A DNA stretch of 11,887 nt. It comes from JBBQIY01 sp964618405. Lineage in GTDB: Bacteria > Verrucomicrobiota > Kiritimatiellia > RFP12 > UBA3636. Shown piece by piece: positions 5,623 through 11,887 of this stretch. A program made the translations under genes and the position numbers. The first letter of the stretch is position 1, and each line of letters starts with the position of its first letter. Under the pieces are notes generated by a model. It had not been told where the DNA came from. It did not search any database and saw only the letters and a list, made by a program, of their open reading frames with translations. The stretch lies in assembly GCA_964618405.1 (NCBI GenBank), contig CAZUAY010000118.1, positions 1-11,887 of the forward strand, given 5' to 3'.

Positions 5623-8250
5623 TTATTTTTTTTCAGGTTTACGGATGGCGAGCGGCACGGAGGGATCCACCGTGAAGTAACCGCTTAAGGCGGGGTCTTG
5701 ACGTATGCAGACCGACGCAGGTTTGAGAAACCGCACCGTCCAGAATCCCGCAGGCTGACTCGCCGCAGAAAGGGACAGTGCTTGATAATCCTTGCATTCG
5801 ACACGGCCTGCAACCTGACCGGTCGGATCCAGCACCTCGGCCTGGGCTGAACCAGAAAAGAAAAGGTCGAAGGTTTTCGTGTCTTCAGGAACGAAGAAAT
5901 ACAAGGGCGTTTCGACGCGGTTGAATCGCAGACCCTTCGGGTCGATCTTGTCGCCGAACGCCCACGGGGCATCCGCTTCGAAGCCGTAGCGTGTACCGCT
6001 ATAATAACGACCCGTCGGCGCGAGCACTAACAGGTACCGATGTCCCCGTTCGGCCTGAAAGCGGATCGTCGATCCGCCTTCTCCGGCGATTCCCATCGCC
6101 AGAGAAGCATCCGTTCGCTCCAGATCGTACACCACGTAATACGGAATGTCGGGCAGCCAGGGTTGGCCTGTTTTTGGATTGACGGACGTTTCGAAGCTCA
6201 GACGTGCGGTTACCCACCCATCTTTCTGCGGAACAATCAGGACATCCTGATGGTATTGTAGGAGGAAGGGGGTTGGTGGCAGTGTTCCCACAAGCGGCGG
6301 TAGCGGTGCGTCTACCTTCACGGGTACGAGACACTCACGCACGTACGGAGACAGAGCCATTGGTGGCAAGATCCAAGGCGCATTGCGCAAAGCCGGCTCG
6401 TTTAACACGAGACTCGCTTCATCGCTTAGGTAGAGTGGCGAGGACGTGTCGGTCTCCACGAGTCCGAGACGTGTCAAGTGGTAGTACAGCAACTTAAGGT
6501 TATCACCCAACCGTTCCAAACGCCAACGGGCGCCTTCCTCCGTTGTGACTGCCAGCGCGTCAAGATACAGAGCCTCCTGAGTGCGCCACTCGACTCCGTA
6601 GACATCCCGTAATAGTTCGGGGTACATGTTGTAGCCGATAGGATCGTCGATATGCAGTTGGACGAATTTCGCCAAATGACTGTCTAGGATTGTATATAAA
6701 GCCTTGATTTGCCGTGAGCCAGGTCCGTAAGCAGCGTCGCAGAATTCATCGAAGACTTCCTCCGGATCCCGTTCCGGGTTCCACAGCAGTTTGGCGAGCA
6801 TATAATTGACAAGCGAAGATTTTCCGTACCCGTAGTTGCCATAGAAATAAGCACCCCGATAATCCAGCCGCCGTAGCGTTGCAAACGTGTCCCGCATCAT
6901 TTCCATGCAGGGCAGGTTCGGAGCCCCGGTGGAATCCCGCATCCAGAAATCAACGCCGTAATAAACCATGTTTGGAACAATTGGATGCCAGGCCTCGAGC
7001 AGACGGTGCCAGGTTTCGTTGTACGCCGGAGCCAGCCGCAACGGCCCGTAGGCAATGCGCACCGGTGCCATGTAAGCGTAAAAATTATCCGGCATCGGCT
7101 TCAGGCCTTCGTAGGGAACTTCATGCTTGTAGTAGCACCCGCCGGAAACGGTTCTACCGGGATGGGTCTTTGCGATGCGCTCGGCTACCGCCCGAAAGTG
7201 ATCGAAGACCACGGCTGACCATTCGGATTCTGACCTATCGCCGACATAATAGCGCCGGTCGGGAACGATCAGCCGGGAACGGCAGGGTTCACAGGCGCAG
7301 CGTGGCGTGGCATCGTTGGGAAAAATCGAGAGGTTGCGGGCACCCTCGTGATCAAAGATGAGGCCGACTCGACGCGCGACCTCGGCGTCGACTTCTGGAT
7401 GCGATAGGCAGAGCGAAAAGTTAGCGATCGGCTGCACGCGACGACCATCCGAACTCAGTTCGAAAAGCTCTGGATTGCGTCTGTAGGTGGCTTCGCGGTC
7501 TTCTAGATACTCAGAACGGGGGCCGCCCGGGGCTGGAAATAAAACACCCCAAGCATGGTTCCCGCTGAACTCCAAGCTCCCTCCCATGCTGCTGCGCCCT
7601 TCTTTCGGGAACGGATTTCGAATCGGACGCCGCTCGTCGAACGGCAGATTCATGTCGAAGCGCTGATAAAGGTACCAGTCGGTTCCGATCGAACAGATCC
7701 CGGAAAGCTCGCGGGTTGCAAACCCAGGTTTTTCGATTCGGTCGAGATCGGATATGCGTAGGTCAGGACGTAGCGGCACGTGCGTTCCGTGTTCGCCTGG
7801 CATCAGCCAGCGTACGCCGGCGACCTCTTCAAGAAATGCGAACGCACCGAACAGAGTGCCGAAACTGCGTCCGCCAAGAGGCGTATTTCCATCATCGGGA
7901 AGGTCTCGGCCCACAATGAACACGTCGTCTCCGCGAGTAGCGATCCGGGACGCCTCCCAAGGCAGATTTTCCGCACGGAACCCTGCCGCGCTGGCCGTGG
8001 CACTTTCGCCGAGGGCGAGCATCGGGGTCCGTGGCTCTGATACGATCTCCAGTAGTGCCCCAGTGGCCTTTTCGAGATGCTTCTGCAGCTCGGTCGCGGC
8101 TCGTGCTACCGAGGGGGGGGAATTGCTATCATGGTAGATAACATACGTAGAAAGCAGAGGCCGTGCTACACTCAAGATCGGAGCGATCCATGCAGTCAGC
8201 AAGAGTAAATTTCGTTTCCAGGTCATCATGTTTGGTGGTCCTTTCTTCAT
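5623..8250 (-). CDS. Secreted DUF4838-like glycan-related protein (longer paralogue)
   Basis: An 875-residue protein counted from ATG 8250. The frame could open at a GTG (8307), but that start overlaps the upstream gene by 29 bp. ATG 8250 has AAGGGA 9 nt upstream, and ATG 8229 has AAAGGA also 9 nt upstream; either would leave a normal signal peptide with the hydrophobic stretch NLLLLTAWIAPILSVA at 14-29. The N-terminal GH67-like domain shows VARAATELQKHLEKATG (48-64) and SFGTLFGAFAFLEEVAGVRW (129-148), matching the same places in the 788-residue neighbour. The central DUF4838-type region has SIFPNDATPRCACEPC (308-323, cysteines 318, 320 and 323), the same C-x-C-x-x-C spacing as the neighbour. 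It also has GAYFYGNYGYGKSSLVNYMLAKLLWNPERD in two parts (466-495), and the last 200 residues look beta-sandwich-like. A role in recognising or cleaving a uronic-acid-containing or similar polysaccharide is inferred from the fold. Substrate unknown. Confidence 0.8.
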   Translation of the reverse strand: MKKGPPNMMTWKRNLLLLTAWIAPILSVARPLLSTYVIYHDSNSPPSVARAATELQKHLEKATGALLEIVSEPRTPMLALGESATASAAGFRAENLPWEASRIATRGDDVFIVGRDLPDDGNTPLGGRSFGTLFGAFAFLEEVAGVRWLMPGEHGTHVPLRPDLRISDLDRIEKPGFATRELSGICSIGTDWYLYQRFDMNLPFDERRPIRNPFPKEGRSSMGGSLEFSGNHAWGVLFPAPGGPRSEYLEDREATYRRNPELFELSSDGRRVQPIANFSLCLSHPEVDAEVARRVGLIFDHEGARNLSIFPNDATPRCACEPCRSRLIVPDRRYYVGDRSESEWSAVVFDHFRAVAERIAKTHPGRTVSGGCYYKHEVPYEGLKPMPDNFYAYMAPVRIAYGPLRLAPAYNETWHRLLEAWHPIVPNMVYYGVDFWMRDSTGAPNLPCMEMMRDTFATLRRLDYRGAYFYGNYGYGKSSLVNYMLAKLLWNPERDPEEVFDEFCDAAYGPGSRQIKALYTILDSHLAKFVQLHIDDPIGYNMYPELLRDVYGVEWRTQEALYLDALAVTTEEGARWRLERLGDNLKLLYYHLTRLGLVETDTSSPLYLSDEASLVLNEPALRNAPWILPPMALSPYVRECLVPVKVDAPLPPLVGTLPPTPFLLQYHQDVLIVPQKDGWVTARLSFETSVNPKTGQPWLPDIPYYVVYDLERTDASLAMGIAGEGGSTIRFQAERGHRYLLVLAPTGRYYSGTRYGFEADAPWAFGDKIDPKGLRFNRVETPLYFFVPEDTKTFDLFFSGSAQAEVLDPTGQVAGRVECKDYQALSLSAASQPAGFWTVRFLKPASVCIRQDPALSGYFTVDPSVPLAIRKPEKK

Positions 8251-8268
8251 GTTGAGCAGTCCCTTTTT
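8227..8268 (-). promoter_or_regulatory. Duplicated ribosome-binding site and start codon
   Basis: Two adjacent 21-bp units (8248-8268 and 8227-8247) each contain a purine-rich Shine-Dalgarno sequence (AAGGGA at 8260-8265; AAAGGA at 8239-8244), a 9-nt spacer and an in-frame ATG (8250 and 8229). They are identical at 15 of 21 positions and translate as KKGLLNM and KKGPPNM. Translation could begin at either ATG; the choice only changes the length of the positively charged part of the signal peptide. Confidence 0.6.
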
Positions 8269-8278
8269 CGTGGTGGGG

Positions 8279-9556
8279 TCAAAACGCGATTGAACTGGGC
8301 TGCGCACCTGCGGCGGAAGAGAGCCGGGTTGCGAGCCAATACGCCCACAGCCAGTTGGCCATTGCGTCGCCGCTGAGAAATCGAGTTTGGAATTGGTGTT
8401 GGGGCTGAAAACGCTCAGGCTCGTCTAGATAGCTCAGGTCTGGGATGTCCAATGCTTCAAGAATGCGCCGTGCGGTGGCCAAGGCGGACGCCGGATCGTC
8501 TAGGTGCGGCGCAGCCTGCACCGCCGCGCGTGCGATCATGCTACTCCAGCCGGACTTGGCTCCGTCCAGATAGCTCCGGTGGGCGCAGCTTCCAGCGCCT
8601 TGCGTCCCGAGCGGCAACGGTCGTGATTGCCCAGTCTCCATGTCCACCAGACATTGCGCGTAGAGTCGGCCATCGGGGGCCACGGCCAATTCGCCTTCGC
8701 GCCACATCTCGAGCAGTGACTGACGCCAAGTCGGCGCCCAGGTGTTGTTCGGATCCCAACGTAGCAGATAGTCCAGTTCCATGATATCCATCGTGGCGGC
8801 ATCCGCAACGCTACCGAGCACCCAGGCTTTTTGTTTTTTTTCGAATTCGGACGGAGGGGATTCACCGCTGCGCTTGCGTCGCAGGCGCGATTCGCCCGGG
8901 TAGCGGTTGACTCCCTCAGCCAGCAGGCGTTCGTACTCGGACCGGAATTGTTCCTCACCCGTATGCCGGTATGCCAACAGCAGTAGGCTCGGAAACCGCG
9001 CCAGTGGCCAGAGCATGTCCGGGATATGATAGTAGCCGTACCGGTAGCCGCGCTGAACCCAGAATCCGATCATGCGGCCAATCATGCGGCTGAGGTCACG
9101 GCGCTCCGCCTCGTCCGCTACCTCGCAATATCGATCGAGTGCCAGTACGGCATATAAGACCTGATCGGTGCTGGTTTGTTTCGTAAAACGTCCGCCGTAG
9201 AGCTTCGGGAAGAACCCTTCCTCGAGTTGACATCCCTCGTCATAAATGTGTCGCAGTGCGTCAACGCAGCGACGCGCACGAACAAGAGCCGCCGGATCGC
9301 CTTCCGTCTCATAGCGGCAGACCAGGGCCTGCAGATAGGCACCGGTTGTCATACCGCAGTTCTCGTAGCTATACATGCCGACTGGGTCATCGCGCCCAGC
9401 CGGATGGACGTCATCGTCTGGCGAAAAAAAGGCAGGTGTCAGCGGCTGACCCGTTGCGCGGTCAAGCTGCGAATACACAATGCCGTTCGGATCGATAAAA
9501 CGGTCTTCCGCCCACGCTTCAATGGCATGAGCCCTTCGTCGTAAGGATTCGTTCAT
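8279..9556 (-). CDS. Predicted alpha/alpha-barrel (six-hairpin glycosidase-like) protein, cytoplasmic
   Basis: A 425-residue, mostly helical protein without a signal peptide or membrane segment. Repeated helix pairs with aromatic and acidic loop residues suggest an (alpha/alpha)6 toroid as in GH88/GH105, GH127 or epimerase-type enzymes: GMTTGAYLQALVCRYETEGD (68-87), GFFPKLYGGRFTKQTSTDQVLYAVLALDRY split over 114-143, MLWPLARFPSLLLLAYRHTG (181-200), ATMDIMELDYLLRWDPNN (254-271) and LSGDAMANWLWAYWLATRL (394-412). The exact family was not recognised, and no catalytic pair can be assigned with confidence. Start ATG 9556 is well supported by AAGGAA at 9561-9566, which overlaps the stop codon of the preceding gene and suggests translational coupling. 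The stop lies 28 bp before the next gene. Inside a locus of exported proteins, its cytoplasmic location fits processing of imported oligosaccharides, but this is inference. Confidence 0.7.
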   Translation of the reverse strand: MNESLRRRAHAIEAWAEDRFIDPNGIVYSQLDRATGQPLTPAFFSPDDDVHPAGRDDPVGMYSYENCGMTTGAYLQALVCRYETEGDPAALVRARRCVDALRHIYDEGCQLEEGFFPKLYGGRFTKQTSTDQVLYAVLALDRYCEVADEAERRDLSRMIGRMIGFWVQRGYRYGYYHIPDMLWPLARFPSLLLLAYRHTGEEQFRSEYERLLAEGVNRYPGESRLRRKRSGESPPSEFEKKQKAWVLGSVADAATMDIMELDYLLRWDPNNTWAPTWRQSLLEMWREGELAVAPDGRLYAQCLVDMETGQSRPLPLGTQGAGSCAHRSYLDGAKSGWSSMIARAAVQAAPHLDDPASALATARRILEALDIPDLSYLDEPERFQPQHQFQTRFLSGDAMANWLWAYWLATRLSSAAGAQPSSIAF

Positions 9557-9560
9557 GACG

Positions 9561-9566
9561 TTCCTT
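9561..9566 (-). promoter_or_regulatory. Strong ribosome-binding site overlapping the upstream stop codon
   Basis: On the minus strand AAGGAA lies 4 nt (AAGGA 5 nt) before ATG 9556 and shares two bases with the TAA stop (9565-9567) of the beta-strand repeat gene. This fixes the start of the alpha/alpha-barrel gene and points to coupled translation. Confidence 0.7.
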
Positions 9567-10875
9567 AGCGGATCTGAACCAGTGTGCCCGGCTGACCAAT
9601 GACATCAAGTACCAGCGTATTACCGACAACTCGCAACGTTCCGAAGAAATCGGGCGAGATCGGCCCCGTGACTTCCGAACCCAGCGATCCCGAGATCACG
9701 GGGCTGTCGATGAGAATGTAGGTTCCGAGAGCTAAGCCGGGAAGCGCATTCACAACGAGATCGTTGATGCCCAGCACGCCAGCGCCGAGNNNNNNNNNNN
9801 NNNNNNNNNNNNNNNNNNNNNNNNNNNNNNNNNNNNNNNNNNNNNNNNNNNNNNNNNNNNNNNNNNNNNNNNNNNNNNNNNNNNNNNNNGTTCCGCCCAG
9901 TTGTCCGCCGGACGCCACTCGGATTGCGTCGCTACCCGCGCCGCCGGTCAAATTGTGAAATTGTTTTGTTGATCCGCCGTTAAGCGCGAGTCGTCCGCCC
10001 TCGATCACCGTTCCCTGACGCAAGTTCACCGTTCCAGCCAGTGCCAATTCGCCGGTGCCGCGCTTCGTGAGGAGCAGATAGCTGTAGCCTAGGTACCATT
10101 CGACCCCTTTGATGGTTCCGGAATAGGTCGTGTTCGTATTTTGGTCTACGGTCAACCGTTCGATCACACCGTCTGCAGCTGCGTTGACTGGCCTTGCCGC
10201 CACCGTGCCGCCGGATCCGGAGAGGCTCGAAATTGTCGCATCGATCGGTGTCGCGTTGTAGTAACCGATGACAAGGTTGCCGCTATCGATCTGGATCGGT
10301 GATTGCGTCACGTAGGTGTCTGTATTCGCGAGGTTCAGGTTCCCACCAGCCAGCCGGAAAACTGTGTTTGAGCCCATTGCCTGGGGGTATGCATTGCACG
10401 TGCCCTCAGTTAGGGTGACCATTCCGACTATTTCGATCATCTCGCGAAGCGTTAACGCACAGGAGGCCGTAAGGGGTCCTCGCAACGTCACCTTATCGCT
10501 GCCCGTCCAGCCGAACTGCAAGGTGTTGCCTTGTATGGGCGCGTTGTCTAGAAACGTAAGATCCGCTCCAGTTGTTGACGTGATCGCCACGCTGCTGGCA
10601 GCGCTCGAATTCACGATCCCAGCTACCGTCACGTTCTGCCCCATAAGGCTGACCAGTTTGGTGACGCTGAACTTAAAGTTGGCGGTATTGCCGTCCACCC
10701 AAGTCTGATCGAATGGCCCGTCGAAGCCGCTCGCCGACCAGGCGTTGGCTCCATGCCAACTTGCGCCGGAGCTGCGGCCCGGGTCGTAGAAATAGTTTGC
10801 CGCTCTGCTCTGGATCGCTGACAGGAGAATCATCCCGCACAGTACGATTCCATGCCACCTTGCTATTATTTGCAT
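9565..10875 (-). CDS. Secreted autotransporter-associated beta-strand repeat protein, interrupted by assembly gap
   Basis: About 436 residues from ATG 10875, chosen because GGAG lies 9 nt upstream (AGGGAGAG at 10883-10890) and because it gives a clean signal peptide (RWHGIVLCGMILLSAIQSRA, residues 6-25). A farther ATG at 10944 would add an unlikely extension. After the signal comes an opening typical of these proteins (ASWHGANAWSASGFDG, 38-53), then Gly/Thr/Ser/Asn-rich beta strands. A classic autotransporter-associated repeat follows (LLLTKRGTGELALAGTVNLR at 267-286, then GTVIEGGRLALNGG). The C-terminal part has the usual ending (GTYILIDSPVISGSLGS, then VVGNTLVLDV). There is no outer-membrane barrel and no PEP-CTERM-type sorting tail; the protein ends at GTLVQIR. 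The 100-N gap removes about 33 residues if its size is real; the frame is continuous across it. A right-handed beta-helix is expected. It is the first gene of the operon. Role unknown: surface attachment or glycan binding are possible. Confidence 0.75.
   Translation of the reverse strand: MQIIARWHGIVLCGMILLSAIQSRAANYFYDPGRSSGASWHGANAWSASGFDGPFDQTWVDGNTANFKFSVTKLVSLMGQNVTVAGIVNSSAASSVAITSTTGADLTFLDNAPIQGNTLQFGWTGSDKVTLRGPLTASCALTLREMIEIVGMVTLTEGTCNAYPQAMGSNTVFRLAGGNLNLANTDTYVTQSPIQIDSGNLVIGYYNATPIDATISSLSGSGGTVAARPVNAAADGVIERLTVDQNTNTTYSGTIKGVEWYLGYSYLLLTKRGTGELALAGTVNLRQGTVIEGGRLALNGGSTKQFHNLTGGAGSDAIRVASGGQLGGXXXXXXXXXXXXXXXXXXXXXXXXXXXXXXXXXXLGAGVLGINDLVVNALPGLALGTYILIDSPVISGSLGSEVTGPISPDFFGTLRVVGNTLVLDVIGQPGTLVQIR
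9790..9889. other. Assembly gap of exactly 100 N
   Basis: One hundred undetermined bases lie inside the beta-strand repeat gene. A round 100 is often a placeholder, so the true length is unknown. Both flanks read in the same frame and encode family-typical sequence, so the gene itself is probably intact. Repetitive beta-helix coding sequence is a likely cause of the break. Confidence 0.95.
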
Positions 10876-10982
10876 CGCTTTACTCTCCCTTTTCTGGATT
10901 GTTATGCCATTCGTAGCCGCCAACGAAATATATCGATAGCTCAAAAACTGCTTTCTTTATGCGAGTCCTTAACTGGCCATTT

Positions 10983-11011
10983 ATAATAGTCTTCTTGACA
11001 AAAGAAGTCTA
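10983..11011 (-). promoter_or_regulatory. Candidate promoter of the five-gene operon
   Basis: On the minus strand TAGACT (11006-11011, 4 of 6 to -35) and TATTAT (10983-10988, 5 of 6 to -10) are 17 bp apart. Transcription would begin near 10976, giving a leader of about 100 nt before ATG 10875. The element lies within and next to the 27-bp palindrome, consistent with regulation there. This is a consensus match only. Confidence 0.4.
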
Positions 11012-11012
11012 T
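10986..11012. promoter_or_regulatory. 27-bp imperfect palindrome, candidate operator in the divergent promoter region
   Basis: Left arm ATAGTCTTCTT (10986-10996) and right arm AAGAAGTCTAT (11002-11012) are complementary at 10 of 11 positions around the 5-nt centre GACAA. It sits between the divergent AraC-family gene and the operon and overlaps candidate promoter boxes for both directions. A binding site for the adjacent AraC-type regulator is a natural hypothesis, although that family often uses direct repeats. Confidence 0.55.
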
Positions 11013-11024
11013 ATCCGTTATCGT
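10995..11024 (+). promoter_or_regulatory. Candidate promoter of the AraC-family gene
   Basis: A perfect -35 consensus TTGACA (10995-11000) is followed after 18 bp by TATCGT (11019-11024, 4 of 6 to -10). Transcription would start close to 11031, almost at the ATG at 11032, implying a nearly leaderless message or use of the internal ATG at 11122. An alternative -10 match, TATAAT at 10982-10987, lacks a good -35. Confidence 0.35.
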
Positions 11025-11031
11025 CTGTTTT

Positions 11032-11887
11032 ATGTCCATTTTTAACATTCAGCAAAAAAATGAGGGAACTTGTACATCGCCATTTTCAGGAGTTGGCACG
11101 GCATTTTTCCCTTTGAGCATCATGCCGGATCGATCAGGCTTCACCCTCCATGAGACAGGCTTTCTGGCGCGTAATAACGGGTGGCGTTTCCTACAGGTGC
11201 TTAGCCCGTTCTGGCGGTTTTATTATAACTTCGAAAAGGGGCATCGGGTGGTTTTCAATGAGACTTCCTTTGACCTCACACCAGAACACATCATGCTGAT
11301 TCCGGGTCACCAGCTCTTCGATTCCGTGGGTACAACGCCGGTACCGCATTTTTGGATGGCTTTCACGCCCGTTCGGCGTATCGATATCCGCCAACCTGTT
11401 CCCATTCTGCTGAAACCCGAGCAGTACGAATTGGATCTCATTCACAAAATTACCGACCTCTATAGCACCCACGGCGACTGCTCCGACAAGACCCGGACTT
11501 TTCATCTGAGCTTAGCACTGTTGAGCATCGTCCTGAGCCGTTCTGATCTCAAGTGGCAGTCCGGCACCGCGCCCAAAATGGAGCAAGCCTCCCGTTATAT
11601 AGAATCCCACTACGCATCGGCGATCTCGATTCGCAAAACCGCTCAGGCGGCGGGAATGAGCCACGCCACCTTCATTCGGGCTTTCAAAAACTATCAAGGT
11701 GTCACGCCTGTCTCGTTCCTGATCCAGATCCGTGTCCGTCAGGTCGCCGACTTGCTCGTTAACACCTCCTTCACCATCGAAGAGATTGCGGAACAAAGCG
11801 GATTCCCCAACCGCGCCTACATGAGCCGCGTGTTCCGTAAGATCACGGGTTCCCCACCAGCCTGTTTCCGTAAGGCCCATACAAACG
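11032..11887 (+). CDS. AraC-family transcriptional regulator (3' end beyond window)
   Basis: The frame opens with ATG 11032 and runs without a stop to the window end (285 residues), so the C-terminus is cut off, probably by only a few residues. Residues about 20-165 form an AraC-type ligand-binding cupin-like domain, with LTPEHIMLIPGHQLFDS and HFWMAF as typical strands. Residues 183-283 form the double helix-turn-helix DNA-binding domain: ISIRKTAQAAGMSHATFIRAFKNYQG matches the first HTH, and FTIEEIAEQSGFPNRAYMSRVFRKITG followed by SPPACFRK matches the second, signature HTH. These regulators usually sense a sugar or related compound and activate adjacent catabolic genes. It is transcribed away from the glycan operon across 156 bp, so it is the likely operon regulator. 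No good Shine-Dalgarno precedes ATG 11032; ATG 11122 is an alternative that would shorten the sensor domain. Confidence 0.88.
   Translation, partial: MSIFNIQQKNEGTCTSPFSGVGTAFFPLSIMPDRSGFTLHETGFLARNNGWRFLQVLSPFWRFYYNFEKGHRVVFNETSFDLTPEHIMLIPGHQLFDSVGTTPVPHFWMAFTPVRRIDIRQPVPILLKPEQYELDLIHKITDLYSTHGDCSDKTRTFHLSLALLSIVLSRSDLKWQSGTAPKMEQASRYIESHYASAISIRKTAQAAGMSHATFIRAFKNYQGVTPVSFLIQIRVRQVADLLVNTSFTIEEIAEQSGFPNRAYMSRVFRKITGSPPACFRKAHTN

Noticed and set aside
8251..8307. Upstream GTG start for the longer DUF4838 gene
   Set aside because: It overlaps the preceding gene by 29 bp, would bury the signal peptide behind about 20-27 extra residues, and two ATG starts with good ribosome-binding sites follow.
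10876..10944. Upstream ATG start at 10944 for the beta-strand repeat protein
   Set aside because: ATG 10875 has a good ribosome-binding site and begins a normal signal peptide; the extension carries no signal or domain.
11191..11880. Minus-strand open frames opposite the right-end gene
   Set aside because: The plus strand encodes a continuous AraC-type sensor and DNA-binding domain across the same bases; the minus frames show no recognisable domain.

Overview
The window reads as a piece of a draft (scaffolded) genome from a free-living bacterium, most likely of the Planctomycetota-Verrucomicrobiota-Lentisphaerota-Kiritimatiellota group. That placement is inferred from gene content: two large secreted DUF4838-type glycan-related proteins, an autotransporter-associated beta-strand repeat protein, a short UroD-like methyltransferase homologue and an AraC regulator, all with moderately high GC. 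No rRNA, tRNA, CRISPR array, insertion sequence or phage gene was seen.

Layout, right to left. At the right edge an AraC-family regulator (11032 to the window end, + strand, cut off at its C-terminus) diverges from a tightly packed minus-strand cluster. In transcription order the cluster holds a secreted beta-strand repeat protein (9565-10875, interrupted by a 100-N assembly gap), a cytoplasmic alpha/alpha-barrel protein (8279-9556), two secreted DUF4838-like proteins (5623-8250 and 3250-5616) and a UroD/MtaA-like protein (2135-3244). Gaps between these five genes are 8, 28, 6 and 5 bp, so they are very probably one operon. After a 163-bp intergenic stretch with a short tandem repeat comes an AMP-forming acyl-CoA ligase (289-1971), also on the minus strand. 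It may have its own promoter and is probably not part of the same functional unit. The left 288 bp are non-coding and carry hairpins, a small palindrome and low-complexity purine-rich sequence.

How the genes may work together (inference): the AraC protein would sense a sugar or glycan signal and switch on the divergent operon. The 156-bp divergent region holds a 27-bp imperfect palindrome that overlaps candidate promoter elements for both directions. The secreted DUF4838 proteins, which resemble alpha-glucuronidase-type (GH67-like) architecture, and the beta-strand repeat protein would bind or process a polysaccharide outside the cytoplasm. The alpha/alpha-barrel protein lacks a signal peptide and could handle imported oligosaccharides. 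The UroD-like protein belongs to a superfamily that includes corrinoid methyltransferases, so methyl-group removal is one possible role. No transporter, sulfatase or classical glycoside hydrolase is present, so this would be an unusual, uncharacterised type of carbohydrate locus. Its substrate cannot be read from the sequence.
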